Source of the DNA: JBOGVZ01 sp050692985
GTDB taxonomy: Bacteria > Actinomycetota > UBA4738 > CALAEC01
Assembly (NCBI GenBank): GCA_050692985.1
Contig: JBOGVZ010000034.1
Coordinates: forward strand, 11,165 to 75,164
Direction of reading: 5' to 3'
DNA: 64,000 nucleotides
The notes under the pieces were generated by a model that ran no database searches, was not told the origin of the DNA, and worked only from the letters and a program-made list of their open reading frames with translations. Position numbers and translations under genes: made by a program. Positions 8,177 to 18,757 of the stretch are shown piece by piece. The number at the start of each line of letters is the position of its first letter. The first letter of the stretch is position 1.

Positions 8177-9921
8177 GGACCCACATGTGCGGGGCCCTGC
8201 GGGCCGGCGACGCCGGCGCGGAGGTGGCCCTGTGCGGCTGGGTCGCCCACCAGCGCGATCATGGCGGGGTGCTGTTCTGGGACCTGCGGGACCGGGAGGG
8301 GATCGTCCAGGTCGTCCTGCATCCCACCGAGGCGGCCGACGCCCACGACGTGGCCGAGGCCGTGAAGACCGAGAGCGTGGTCCGGGTGGTGGGGGAGGTT
8401 CGCCGCCGCCCGGAGGGAACGGCCAACCAGGCCCTCCCCACCGGCGAGGTTGAGGTGGCGGCCCGCTCGGTGGAGGTGCTGTCCGGGGCCGAGACCACCC
8501 CCTTCCCGGTGGAGGACAGCCTCCAGGCCGACGAGCGGCTCCGCCTCCGCCACCGCTACCTCGACCTCCGCCGCCCGGAGATGACGGAGAACATCGAGCT
8601 GCGCCACCGGGCCTTCCGGGCCATCCGCCGGTTCTTCGACGAACGGGGGTTCGTGGAGGTGGAGACCCCCATGCTCACCCGCAGCACCCCCGAGGGAGCC
8701 CGGGACTTCCTGGTTCCCTCGCGGCTCCAGGCGGGCAGCTTCTACGCGCTTCCGCAGTCGCCGCAGCTGTTCAAGCAGATCCTCATGGTGGCCGGGCTGG
8801 ACCGCTACTACCAGATCGTCCGGTGCTTCCGGGACGAGGACCTCCGGGCCGACCGGCAGCCGGAGTTCACCCAGCTCGACGTGGAGCTGTCGTTCGTGGC
8901 CGAAGAGGACGTGATGTTGGTCATCGAGCAGATGCTGGCCGAGGTGTGGGCCGAGGTCCTCGAGGTCGAGGTGAAGGCGCCCTTGCCCAGGCTTCCCTAC
9001 GCCGAGGCCATGCGGCGGTACGGCTCGGACAAGCCCGACCTGCGCTATGGGATGGAGCTGGCCGATCTGTCCGAGGCGTTCCGCCGGACGGGCTTCCGGG
9101 CCTTCTCCGGCACGCTCGAGAAGGGCGGGGTGGTCAAGGGGTTCGCCGCCCCCGGGGCGGCCTCGTGGTCCCGCAAGGACCTCGACGGCCTGGTGGTCGA
9201 GGCCCAGGGCCGCGGCGCGGCTGGCCTGGTGTGGATCGCCTGGGCCGGGGGCCAGGCCCGCTCCCCGGTGGAGAAGCACCTGTCGCCGGACGAGGTCGCC
9301 GACGCCGTCTCGGCCACCGGCGCCGAGGACGGCGACCTGGTCCTGCTGGTGGCCGACACCGAGGCGAGGGCCAACACCGCGCTCGACGGGCTGCGGCGGC
9401 TGATGGCCGCAGGGCTCGGCCTGGTCCCCGAGGGCGCGTGGTCGTTCCTGTGGATCACCGAGCCGCCGCTGTTCGAGTGGAGCGAGGAGGACGAGGGCTG
9501 GGTGTCCGTCCACCACCCGTTCACCTCGCCCGCCACGGACGACCTGTCGCCGGACACGGCCAGGGCCCGGGCGTACGACGTGGTGGTCAACGGGTGGGAG
9601 CTCGGCGGAGGCAGCATCCGGATCCACCGTCCCGACGTCCAGCGCAGGGTGTTCGAGGCGCTGGGGTTGTCGGAGGAGGAGGCCGAGGAGAAGTTCGGGT
9701 TCCTCCTGGAGGCGTTCCGCTACGGCGTCCCGCCCCACGGCGGCATCGCCTTCGGCCTCGACCGGGTGGCCATGGTGCTGGCCGGCGAGGAGAACATCCG
9801 GGAGGTCATCGCCTTCCCCAAGACCCAGTCCGGCGCTGACCTGCTGACCGGCGCCCCCTCACCGGTGGCCGAGGAACAACTGAAGGAGCTCGGCCTCCGC
9901 CTCCACCAACCCCCGCGGTAG
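8173..9921 (+). CDS. aspS: Aspartyl-tRNA synthetase, probably non-discriminating
   Basis: 582-residue bacterial-type AspRS: an N-terminal OB-fold anticodon domain, the class II core and a GAD insertion. Core motifs are RHRYLDLRR, RSTPEGARDFLVPSR, YQIVRCFRDEDLRADRQPEF and GGIAFGLDRVAMVLAGE. In the OB fold the sequence is HQRDHGG, with His at about residue 30. In bacterial AspRS, His at this place is characteristic of enzymes that charge both tRNA-Asp and tRNA-Asn, which then need the GatCAB amidotransferase; tRNA-Asp-specific enzymes usually have Leu. The dual role is an inference. Start ATG 8173 overlaps hisS by 4 nt. Confidence 0.97.
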   Translation: MRTHMCGALRAGDAGAEVALCGWVAHQRDHGGVLFWDLRDREGIVQVVLHPTEAADAHDVAEAVKTESVVRVVGEVRRRPEGTANQALPTGEVEVAARSVEVLSGAETTPFPVEDSLQADERLRLRHRYLDLRRPEMTENIELRHRAFRAIRRFFDERGFVEVETPMLTRSTPEGARDFLVPSRLQAGSFYALPQSPQLFKQILMVAGLDRYYQIVRCFRDEDLRADRQPEFTQLDVELSFVAEEDVMLVIEQMLAEVWAEVLEVEVKAPLPRLPYAEAMRRYGSDKPDLRYGMELADLSEAFRRTGFRAFSGTLEKGGVVKGFAAPGAASWSRKDLDGLVVEAQGRGAAGLVWIAWAGGQARSPVEKHLSPDEVADAVSATGAEDGDLVLLVADTEARANTALDGLRRLMAAGLGLVPEGAWSFLWITEPPLFEWSEEDEGWVSVHHPFTSPATDDLSPDTARARAYDVVVNGWELGGGSIRIHRPDVQRRVFEALGLSEEEAEEKFGFLLEAFRYGVPPHGGIAFGLDRVAMVLAGEENIREVIAFPKTQSGADLLTGAPSPVAEEQLKELGLRLHQPPR

Positions 9922-9941
9922 GGGGGCGCCGCGGGGTCCGG

Positions 9942-9970
9942 TTGAACCCGTCACACCCCCGGGATAGCAT
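9942..9970 (+). promoter_or_regulatory. Promoter of the candidate 6S RNA
   Basis: TTGAAC (9942-9947), a 17-bp spacer and TAGCAT (9965-9970) form a good sigma-70-type promoter. It predicts a start at about 9976, next to the 5' closing strand of the RNA. There is no coding gene at that point. Confidence 0.55.
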
Positions 9971-9971
9971 C

Positions 9972-10125
9972 GGGTGGGCGGATGCCGCCCGGATCGTGGT
10001 CTCGGTGAGTCAGCATCTCTGGATCCGGGGGCCCGGCTCCGGTCGGGGTGATGACCCCCTCGTGGGATTCACTGAACCGGCCGGGAGGGCACCCACCTGC
10101 GTGTGAGCAGGGCCCACCTGAGACA
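9972..10125 (+). ncRNA. ssrS: Candidate 6S RNA
   Basis: A 246-nt gap between aspS and rarA holds its own promoter and a sequence that folds as one long interrupted hairpin. Closing strands 9972-9979 and 10112-10119 pair over 8 bp. An inner 8-bp helix joins 10003-10010 with 10067-10074. The tip contains a hairpin of 10045-10049 with 10054-10058. Large unpaired stretches on both sides between closing and inner helices resemble the open-complex-like bubble of 6S RNA. In Bacillus subtilis the 6S-1 gene (bsrA) lies between aspS and the rarA homologue yrvN, the same neighbourhood. The identity is inferred from location, promoter and fold. Ends are approximate. Confidence 0.5.
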
Positions 10126-10154
10126 CGAACCCGGCGCATCCGCCCCTCGTTTGC

Positions 10155-10160
10155 CACACT
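10155..10160 (+). promoter_or_regulatory. -10 box, leaderless promoter of rarA
   Basis: CACACT followed by GGCGGTC (7 nt) and the GTG start at 10168. No ribosome site is present. Confidence 0.4.
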
Positions 10161-10167
10161 GGCGGTC

Positions 10168-11370
10168 GTGACCGAGCCGCTGGCCGCCCGGATGCGTCCC
10201 CGCTCCTTCGACGAGGTCGTGGGCCAGCACCACCTCCTGGGGTCGGGCAAGCCCCTGACCGCGTTCGTCGAATCCGGCCACCTGCCCTCGATCGTCCTGT
10301 GGGGGCCGGCCGGCACGGGCAAGACCACCCTGGCCCATCTGCTGGCCCACGCCGTGGGGGCCGAACTCGTGCAGCTCTCGGCGGTCTCCTCGGGCGTGGC
10401 CGACGCGCGGAAGGTCATGGAGAAGGCCAAGGGCTCGATGATCCAGACCGTCCTGTTCGTGGACGAGGTCCACCGGTGGAGCAAGGCCCAGCAGGACGTG
10501 CTGCTCCCGGCGGTGGAGGCCGGGACGATCACCCTGATCGGCGCCACCACCGAGAACCCCTACTTCGCCCTGGTCTCGCCGCTGCTGTCCCGGTGCCTGC
10601 TGCTGCGGCTGGAGCCCCTCGATGCCGACGACATCCTGGAGGTCCTTCGCCGGGCCCTGGAGGATGCCCAGCGAGGGCTCGATGGGGCCGAGGTGGGCGA
10701 GGGCGCCCTCCGCTCCCTCGCCGAGTCGGCGGGCGGCGACGCCCGCCTGGCCCTGGCCGGGCTGGAGTCGGCGGTGCTGGCGGCCAAGGGAGCCCCGGTC
10801 ACCAGGGAGCTGGCCGAGGACGTCGTCCAGCGCAAGACCGTCGTGTACGACCGCGACACCCACTACGACGTGATCTCGGCGTTCATCAAGAGCCTCCGGG
10901 GATCGGACCCCGATGCCTCGCTGTACTGGCTGGCCCGGATGCTGGAGGCGGGGGAGGACCCGCGGTTCATCGCCCGGCGCATGATCATCCTGGCCTCGGA
11001 GGACGTCGGGATGGCGGATCCCCAGGCCCTGCCCATGGCGGTGGCCGCGGCCCAGGCCGTGGAGCACGTGGGCCTGCCCGAGGCCCGCCTGAACCTGGCC
11101 CACGCGGCCATCTACCTGGCCCGGGCCCCGAAGAGCAACGCCGTCATCCGGGCGCTCGGCCGCGCTGCGGAGGACGCGGTGTCGAACGACCCGGTCCCCA
11201 CGCACCTGCGCGACGCCCACTACCCGGGGGCCCGGAAGCTCGGCCACGGCGAGGGGTACATGTACCCGCACGACGACCCGGAGGGCGCGACCGGCCAGCG
11301 GTACCGTCCCGACGGTGCGCAGGAAGGCCGGTACTATCGTCCCGAGGAGGAGGGCGCCCCCGATCGCTAA
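10168..11370 (+). CDS. rarA: Replication-associated recombination protein A (AAA+ ATPase)
   Basis: 400-residue RarA/MgsA, a clamp-loader-like AAA+ ATPase acting at stalled replication forks. Walker A GPAGTGKT is at residues 46-53 and Walker B VLFVDE at 95-100. Sensor 1 follows in GATTENPYF. The C-terminal half is the tetramerisation and MgsA-C region (YHYPHD-like end: MYPHDDPEG). GTG 10168 is chosen because RarA proteins begin with PLAARMRPRSFDEVVGQ just after the start. The frame is open back to 10048, but that segment is the candidate 6S RNA. Confidence 0.95.
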   Translation: MTEPLAARMRPRSFDEVVGQHHLLGSGKPLTAFVESGHLPSIVLWGPAGTGKTTLAHLLAHAVGAELVQLSAVSSGVADARKVMEKAKGSMIQTVLFVDEVHRWSKAQQDVLLPAVEAGTITLIGATTENPYFALVSPLLSRCLLLRLEPLDADDILEVLRRALEDAQRGLDGAEVGEGALRSLAESAGGDARLALAGLESAVLAAKGAPVTRELAEDVVQRKTVVYDRDTHYDVISAFIKSLRGSDPDASLYWLARMLEAGEDPRFIARRMIILASEDVGMADPQALPMAVAAAQAVEHVGLPEARLNLAHAAIYLARAPKSNAVIRALGRAAEDAVSNDPVPTHLRDAHYPGARKLGHGEGYMYPHDDPEGATGQRYRPDGAQEGRYYRPEEEGAPDR

Positions 11371-11442
11371 GAGGCCGCCGGGGACGGCACGTCCGGGAGC
11401 GGCCGTTCCGCCCGACCCATGGGGCGCCCGGGGGGCGTCCGG

Positions 11443-11448
11443 TATGAT
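11443..11448 (+). promoter_or_regulatory. -10 box upstream of the DUF948 operon
   Basis: TATGAT followed after 9 nt by the ATG of a seven-codon ORF at 11458. No Shine-Dalgarno precedes that ATG. Confidence 0.45.
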
Positions 11449-11457
11449 TGGCGGCCG

Positions 11458-11481
11458 ATGAGCCGGGGAGCCCGAACGTGA
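11458..11481 (+). CDS. Seven-codon upstream ORF (leaderless mini-gene)
   Basis: ATG 11458 encodes MSRGART and stops at TGA 11479-11481. That stop overlaps the GTG start of the DUF948 gene as GTGA, the junction used between real operon genes here. The ATG sits 9 nt after a TATGAT box, the same geometry as leaderless genes in this window. It may therefore be translated from the 5' end and hand ribosomes to the next gene. Too short to prove from composition. Confidence 0.3.
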   Translation: MSRGART

Positions 11482-11837
11482 GCGCGGGGGACTGGGCCCT
11501 CATCGTCCTCGCCGTCTTCTGGGCGGTCCTGGTGGTGGTCCTGGCCGTCGTCTCCGTCAACCTGTTCCGGGTCCTGGCCAGCACCCGGGAGCTCATCGAT
11601 GGGGTCCGCACCGAGACCGTGCCGCTGCTGTCGAACGTCCGGCAGACGGTCACGCTGACGAACCGGGAGCTGGACCGGGTGGACCGCATCCTGGTCTCGG
11701 CCGGCAACATCACCCACACGGTGGAGCGCCTGACCGCGCTCGTCGACCAGTTCATGACGACCCCCCTCATCAAGGCGATCTCGTTCAGCTACGGCACCCA
11801 GAAGGCGCTGCGGCGCTTCCGGGGAGAGACCCCGTGA
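11478..11837 (+). CDS. DUF948 membrane protein
   Basis: 119-residue protein with one N-terminal membrane helix (LIVLAVFWAVLVVVLAVVSV) followed by a long polar helical region, the layout of the DUF948 family. DUF948 genes commonly lie ahead of alaS in Actinobacteria; their function is unknown. The start is GTG 11478, preceded by GGGGAG. The alternative TTG at 11448 overlaps the promoter. The stop overlaps the next start (GTGA). Confidence 0.82.
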   Translation: MSAGDWALIVLAVFWAVLVVVLAVVSVNLFRVLASTRELIDGVRTETVPLLSNVRQTVTLTNRELDRVDRILVSAGNITHTVERLTALVDQFMTTPLIKAISFSYGTQKALRRFRGETP

Positions 11838-12052
11838 AGCGGCTGCTGTGGGTGGGTGTCGGTGTGGCCGTCACGGTGATGGCGGTCCGGTGGCTCCAGA
11901 AACAGCGCCGGCGCTACGGCCCCGAGGCGGTTGGCGCCAGGCTGTCCCAGGGGAGCAGGGACCTCGCCGAGCTCGTCCGGGTCTCGCTGGCCGAGGGCCG
12001 GCGGGCCATGGCGGAGAAGGAGGCCGAGATCCGGGCCTCGCTCGGCGAGTAG
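11834..12052 (+). CDS. Small single-pass membrane protein
   Basis: 72 residues: an N-terminal membrane segment (LLWVGVGVAVTVMAV), a basic patch QKQRRR and a charged helical tail. A small protein like this commonly accompanies the DUF948 gene upstream of alaS in Actinobacteria; I do not know a function. GTG 11834 overlaps the DUF948 stop by 4 nt. The gene is followed without a gap by the ABC ATPase start at 12053. Confidence 0.75.
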   Translation: MKRLLWVGVGVAVTVMAVRWLQKQRRRYGPEAVGARLSQGSRDLAELVRVSLAEGRRAMAEKEAEIRASLGE

Positions 12053-12988
12053 GTGCCCGCGGCGCCGGGCTCCGGGAACGGTGCGGCGATCGTCGTCGAG
12101 GATCTTCGCAAGCGATATCGAGAGGTCGAGGCCGTCCGGGGCATCAGCTTCACGGTGAACGAGGGCCAGGTGTTCGCCCTCCTGGGGCCGAACGGCGCCG
12201 GGAAGACCACCACCGTGGAGATCTGCGAGGGCTTCAGGTCTCGCGACGCCGGCAGCGTCAGCGTCCTGGGTCACGATCCGGCCCGGCGGGAACGAGCGAT
12301 GCGGGCGCAGGTGGGGATCGTGCTCCAGTCCACGGGTGTCGACCTGTTCCTGACCGTGGCGGAGACCATCGAGATGTACCGGCGCTACTACCCGCATCCC
12401 CTGGACGTGGACGAGGTCCTGGCCGTGGTGGGGCTGACGGCGAAGCGGGACACCCGGGTGGGCAAGCTGTCCGGCGGCCAGCAACGGCGCCTGGACGTGG
12501 GGGTGGCCCTGGCCGGCGACCCCCGCCTGCTGTTCCTGGACGAGCCCACCACCGGGTTCGATCCGGCCGCCCGTCGGGGGGCCTGGGACATGATCCGGAA
12601 CCTCCGGGCCCTGGGGAAGACGGTGCTCCTGACCACCCACTACATGGACGAGGCCCAGAGCCTGGCCGACGAGGTGGCCATCATCGCCCGGGGGGAGATC
12701 GTGGCCCGGGGAACGCCGGCCACCCTGGGGGGCCGGGACACCGCCGCCACCCGGTTGCGGTTCCGGCTGCCGGTGGGAACCCGGCTCCCGCCCGACCTGC
12801 AAGCCCGGGCCGCCGACTCGGGCGGCGCCTACGTGGTGGCCACCGAGGACCCCACCCGGGACCTCCACACCCTGACCGGATGGGCCCTGGACCTGGGCGT
12901 CCGTCTCGACGACCTGGAGGTCGAGCGGCCGTCGCTGGAGGACGTGTACCTGGAGATCACCGGTGGGGAGGAGGGGACCGAGGGATGA
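12053..12988 (+). CDS. ABC-2 exporter ATP-binding protein
   Basis: 311-residue ATPase of a DrrA/CcmA-like efflux system. Walker A GPNGAGKTT is at about 45-53, the signature is KLSGGQQRR, Walker B LLFLDEPTTGFDP and the switch LLTTHYMDE. The C-terminal 90 residues match the extra domain common in drug- and polyketide-exporter ATPases. Start GTG 12053 directly follows the previous stop TAG. It is paired with the permease at 12985 (ATGA overlap). Substrate unknown. Confidence 0.9.
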   Translation: MPAAPGSGNGAAIVVEDLRKRYREVEAVRGISFTVNEGQVFALLGPNGAGKTTTVEICEGFRSRDAGSVSVLGHDPARRERAMRAQVGIVLQSTGVDLFLTVAETIEMYRRYYPHPLDVDEVLAVVGLTAKRDTRVGKLSGGQQRRLDVGVALAGDPRLLFLDEPTTGFDPAARRGAWDMIRNLRALGKTVLLTTHYMDEAQSLADEVAIIARGEIVARGTPATLGGRDTAATRLRFRLPVGTRLPPDLQARAADSGGAYVVATEDPTRDLHTLTGWALDLGVRLDDLEVERPSLEDVYLEITGGEEGTEG

Positions 12989-13755
12989 GCGACCTGGGCA
13001 TGGCCCTCAGGCAGGTCCGGTTCACCAACCGGGCCTTTTGGCGGAACCCGGCCTCGGCGTTCTTCACGTTCGCGTTCCCGCTGATGTTCCTGGTGATCTT
13101 CACCGCGCTGTTCGGCAACTCCGACACCGAGATCCAGGGGGTCACGATCCGCACCTCCACGTTCTACGTGGCGGCCATCTCCACGTTCTCGATCATTACG
13201 GCCACGTACACCAACCTGGCCATCAGCACGACGTTCCTGCGCGACCAGGGGGTGCTGAAGCGCATCCGGGGCTCACCCCTGCCGGCGTGGGCCTACCTGG
13301 GCGGGCGCATCATCCACGCGGTGCTGTTGGCCGTGCTGCTGGTGGTGATCGTGGCCGCGTTCGGGGCCCTGTTCTACGAGGCCGAGGTCCCCACCCGCAC
13401 GCTGCCGGCCTTCCTGGCCACGGTCGCCGTGGGTGCGGCCAGCTTCTCGGCCGTGGGCCTGGCCCTGACCGCGGCGATCCCGAACGCGGACGCCGCGCCG
13501 CCGATCGTCAACGCGGTGATCCTCCCGCTGCTGTTCATCTCCGACATCTTCATCCCGATCCCCAACCCGGATGCGTGGTACGTGAAGGTGGCCGAGGTCT
13601 TCCCGGTGTGGCACTTCGCCAAGGCCACCCAGGCCGCCTACTTCGCCCCGACCGGGAGCGGGTTCGAGGGCTACCACCTGCTGGTCATGGGGCTGTGGGG
13701 CGTGGCCGGCGTGCTCGCGGCGGCCCGGTTCTTCTCCTGGGAGCCGCGCCGCTAG
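12985..13755 (+). CDS. ABC-2 type exporter permease
   Basis: 256-residue integral membrane protein with about six hydrophobic segments and the ABC-2 permease layout: N-terminal FWRNPASAFFTFAFPLMF, a periplasmic loop, then the conserved LKRIRGSPLPAWAYLGGRI. Translation is coupled to the ATPase gene (ATGA at 12985). Together they form a two-component exporter sitting between the DUF948 pair and alaS. An exporter at this spot is not part of the usual conserved block, so it may be a lineage-specific addition. Confidence 0.9.
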   Translation: MSDLGMALRQVRFTNRAFWRNPASAFFTFAFPLMFLVIFTALFGNSDTEIQGVTIRTSTFYVAAISTFSIITATYTNLAISTTFLRDQGVLKRIRGSPLPAWAYLGGRIIHAVLLAVLLVVIVAAFGALFYEAEVPTRTLPAFLATVAVGAASFSAVGLALTAAIPNADAAPPIVNAVILPLLFISDIFIPIPNPDAWYVKVAEVFPVWHFAKATQAAYFAPTGSGFEGYHLLVMGLWGVAGVLAAARFFSWEPRR

Positions 13756-13770
13756 CCTCCGGGCCACCGC

Positions 13771-13776
13771 TACACT
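13771..13776 (+). promoter_or_regulatory. -10 box, leaderless promoter of alaS
   Basis: TACACT, 7-nt spacer GGCGCCG, then ATG 13784. No ribosome site precedes the ATG. Confidence 0.5.
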
Positions 13777-13783
13777 GGCGCCG

Positions 13784-16449
<2,666 letters not shown>

Positions 16450-16453
<4 letters not shown>

Positions 16454-16893
16454 GCGACCGCGACCCGGCCCCCGGCCGGGTGCTGGCCCTTGACCTGGGC
16501 GAGGTCCGGATCGGCGTGGCCGTCTCGGATCCGGACCGTCGCCTGGCGGTCCCGGCGGGGACGATCCGGGTGGCCGGGGCGCCGCAGGACCTCCGGGCCG
16601 TGGCCGGCCTGGTGCGGGAGCACGGAGCCGCGGAGGTGGTCGTCGGCCATCCCCTGACGATGGCTGGGGAGCGGGGCGAGGCGGCCAGGCGGGCCGAGGA
16701 GTTCGCCGCCGGGCTCCAGGCCATCCTGGACGTCCCCGTGCACCTCCAGGACGAGCGGCTGTCCACGGTCGAGGCGGAGCGGGGGCTGCGGGCCGCCGGA
16801 GCGGGAGGCCGGGACCGCCGGGCGGCCGTGGACCAGGCCGCCGCCACCCTGATCCTGCGTTCGTTCCTGGACCGGAGCCCCCGGGAGGCCTGA
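16450..16893 (+). CDS. ruvX: Putative pre-16S rRNA nuclease / Holliday junction resolvase-like YqgF
   Basis: RNase H-fold protein, 147 residues, homologous to YqgF, which finishes the 5' end of 16S rRNA. The first strand reads VLALDLGEVRIGVAVSD with the catalytic Asp. VVGHPL and the final D-containing helix AAVDQAAATLIL are also typical. The first ATG/GTG in frame is GTG 16480, which would start on the very first strand. CTG 16450 lies 9 nt after GGAGG (16436-16440) and overlaps the alaS stop as CTGA, copying the ATGA/GTGA junctions used here. I chose CTG as an inference. Confidence 0.88.
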
Positions 16894-16898
16894 GCCCC

Positions 16899-16920
16899 CC
16901 GCCCGCCCTTCGCGGGGCGG
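16899..16920 (+). terminator. Weak hairpin after ruvX
   Basis: CCGCCCGC and GCGGGGCGG can pair over about 8 bp with one bulge. There is no T-run, and the mltG -10 box starts at 16925, so termination is uncertain. Confidence 0.3.
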
Positions 16921-16924
16921 TTGA

Positions 16925-16930
16925 TATCCT
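16925..16930 (+). promoter_or_regulatory. -10 box, leaderless promoter of mltG
   Basis: TATCCT with a 6-nt spacer TCCCCC before ATG 16937. No ribosome site is possible in that spacer. Confidence 0.45.
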
Positions 16931-16936
16931 TCCCCC

Positions 16937-17968
16937 ATGCTCGATCCCCGGCGCCCCCCCCGGCGTCGCGCTGCCCGCTCGATCCTCATCCTCCTCGTCA
17001 TCCTCCTGGCGCTGGGAGGCGCCGCCGGCGGCCTGTACGTCTACGCCACCGGGGCCTCCGGACCGGCCGAGCCGGTCACGGTGGCCATCCCCCAGGGCGC
17101 CTCGGCCGACGAGGTAGCGGAGATCCTGGCCGAGGCCGGCGTGATCCGCTCGTCGCTGGCCTTCCGGGTGGCGGCCTCCGTACGGGGCCTGGGGACCTCC
17201 CTCCTGGCCGGTTCCTACCGGCTCAGGACGAACATGACGATCTCGGAGGTGCTCGACTCGCTCCAGGAGGGGCCCCCGGCGCCCAGGACGGTGGACGTCA
17301 CGTTCCCCGAGGGCCTGGAGCTCCACCAGGTGGCCGAGGTGGCGTCGGAGAGCCTGGGGGTCACGCGTGGGGCGTTCGAGCGGCTGGCCGCCAGCGGGCG
17401 CTTCGTCCTCCCGCCCTACCTGCCGAAGGGAACGCCGACGACCGAGGGCTTCCTGTTCCCCAAGACCTACTCGTTCTCCCCCGATGTCGATGCGGAGGAC
17501 GTGATCCTCCGGCTGCTGGAGCAGTTCGAGGAAGAGGCCCGGGGGCTGCCGTGGGGGAGGGCCGAGCGGCTCGGGTTGACGCCCTACGAGGTCGTGATCG
17601 TGGCGTCGCTGATCGAGCGGGAAGCCCGGGTCCCCGGCGACCGGGCCAAGATCTCAGCGGTCATCCACAACCGCCTCGAGGAGGGGATGCCCCTCCAGAT
17701 CGACGCCACCGTCCAGTACGCGCTCCCGGAGGAGAACCGGATCCTCACGGTGGAGGACTACCGGTACCCCAGCCCCTACAATACCTACCTGCACCCCGGC
17801 CTCCCCCCGACCCCGATCGCCAGCCCCGGCCGGGCGTCCCTGGAGGCGGCCCTGCGCCCGGCGAACGCCGGATACCTCTACTTCGTGGTCATCGACGAGT
17901 CCGGTAGGCACGCCTTCGCGGAGACCTACGAGGAGTTCTTCCGCCTCAAGGAGCAGGCCGGCCTGTAG
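16937..17968 (+). CDS. mltG: Endolytic murein transglycosylase (YceG-like)
   Basis: 343-residue inner-membrane lytic transglycosylase that cuts nascent peptidoglycan strands. A basic cytoplasmic start (RRPPRRRAAR) is followed by a membrane helix at about 15-37, a LysM-like domain and the YceG catalytic domain. Family motifs are EGFLFPKTYSF, ASLIEREA with the catalytic Glu, QIDATVQYAL and YNTYLHPGLPPTPIASPG. It follows ruvX as in most Actinobacteria. The aro genes that often come next are not found before pepP; pilus genes occupy the space. Confidence 0.95.
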   Translation: MLDPRRPPRRRAARSILILLVILLALGGAAGGLYVYATGASGPAEPVTVAIPQGASADEVAEILAEAGVIRSSLAFRVAASVRGLGTSLLAGSYRLRTNMTISEVLDSLQEGPPAPRTVDVTFPEGLELHQVAEVASESLGVTRGAFERLAASGRFVLPPYLPKGTPTTEGFLFPKTYSFSPDVDAEDVILRLLEQFEEEARGLPWGRAERLGLTPYEVVIVASLIEREARVPGDRAKISAVIHNRLEEGMPLQIDATVQYALPEENRILTVEDYRYPSPYNTYLHPGLPPTPIASPGRASLEAALRPANAGYLYFVVIDESGRHAFAETYEEFFRLKEQAGL

Positions 17969-18048
17969 CAATCGGTCGGACGGCGAGCCACCCCCCCTCT
18001 CCCCTCAAGGCGGACGCATCGTGCGCCGAAGACTGTGATGAGCGCCCA

Positions 18049-18747
18049 ATGGACAACGTGGATCTGACGACGCTGGCGACGAGCATCTGTGCGGGCCTGG
18101 ACGGTGTCCGGGTCTGCCTCCTCCTGTCCGGGGACGGGCTCACCCTGGGGGCCCATCCGCCCGACGGGGAGGGCCGGGCCAGGGAGGTGTGGGGCCGCCT
18201 CCAGGGGATCGGCGACCCCGTGCGGGGCTTCATGGACATCGGCGAGGAGGTGTGGGTGGTGCTGCGCCGGGGACCCTACACCGGGGTGCTGGTGACCGGG
18301 CCCGGCGTCAAGGCCGGCCTCCTCCTGGACAAGCTGGAGTTCATGTTGCGGACGGCCGAGGAGGCCAGGGCCCGCGACGCCACCGCCGTGGCCACGCCGC
18401 CCAGCCGGCCCGAGGCCACCCGGCGACCCCGGACGTCCCTGCACGCCGAGGCCAACGGCGACGCCCCGCCCCCGAGCCCCGAGCAGGGGACCAAGCCGGC
18501 CCGGGACGGGCGGGGGCCCACGAGCGCGCCCCGGTACACCGCTCCGGAGGTGCTCCAGGGGGCCGCCAAGCGCGTGGTCGACATCACCGCGGCCGGCGGG
18601 GACCCGGAGCCGGAGCCGGACGCCCCCTCGGCCCCGCCCAGGGACCCGCGGGGCAACCGGCGGTCTGCCGCAGACGACGGCGAGGTGGACCGGGTGGCCC
18701 TGGCCAGGGAGTTCAGGCAGCTGCTGGGCGAATCGGACGTGGGATGA
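18049..18747 (+). CDS. Roadblock/LC7-like domain protein upstream of pilB
   Basis: 232 residues. The first 105 have alternating strands and helices: GVRVCLLLSGDGLTLGA, a GDPVRGFMDIGEEVWVVL pair and a closing helix GLLLDKLEFML. This order resembles Roadblock/LC7 (MglB-like) domains; that is my reading, not a proven match. The remaining 125 residues are Pro-, Ala- and Asp-rich and probably disordered, ending in a short helix ALAREFRQLLGES. It ends 10 nt before pilB, so it is probably part of the pilus operon and could act in pilus polarity or regulation. Confidence 0.65.
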   Translation: MDNVDLTTLATSICAGLDGVRVCLLLSGDGLTLGAHPPDGEGRAREVWGRLQGIGDPVRGFMDIGEEVWVVLRRGPYTGVLVTGPGVKAGLLLDKLEFMLRTAEEARARDATAVATPPSRPEATRRPRTSLHAEANGDAPPPSPEQGTKPARDGRGPTSAPRYTAPEVLQGAAKRVVDITAAGGDPEPEPDAPSAPPRDPRGNRRSAADDGEVDRVALAREFRQLLGESDVG

Positions 18748-18757
18748 GCGAGGGGAC

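Noticed and set aside
8056..9738. 560-codon minus-strand ORF opposite aspS
   Set aside because: Same GC-driven shadow; the plus strand encodes an unmistakable AspRS.
10048..10167. Upstream extension of rarA from ATG 10048
   Set aside because: The extra 40 codons do not resemble RarA and coincide with the candidate 6S RNA; GTG 10168 matches the family start.
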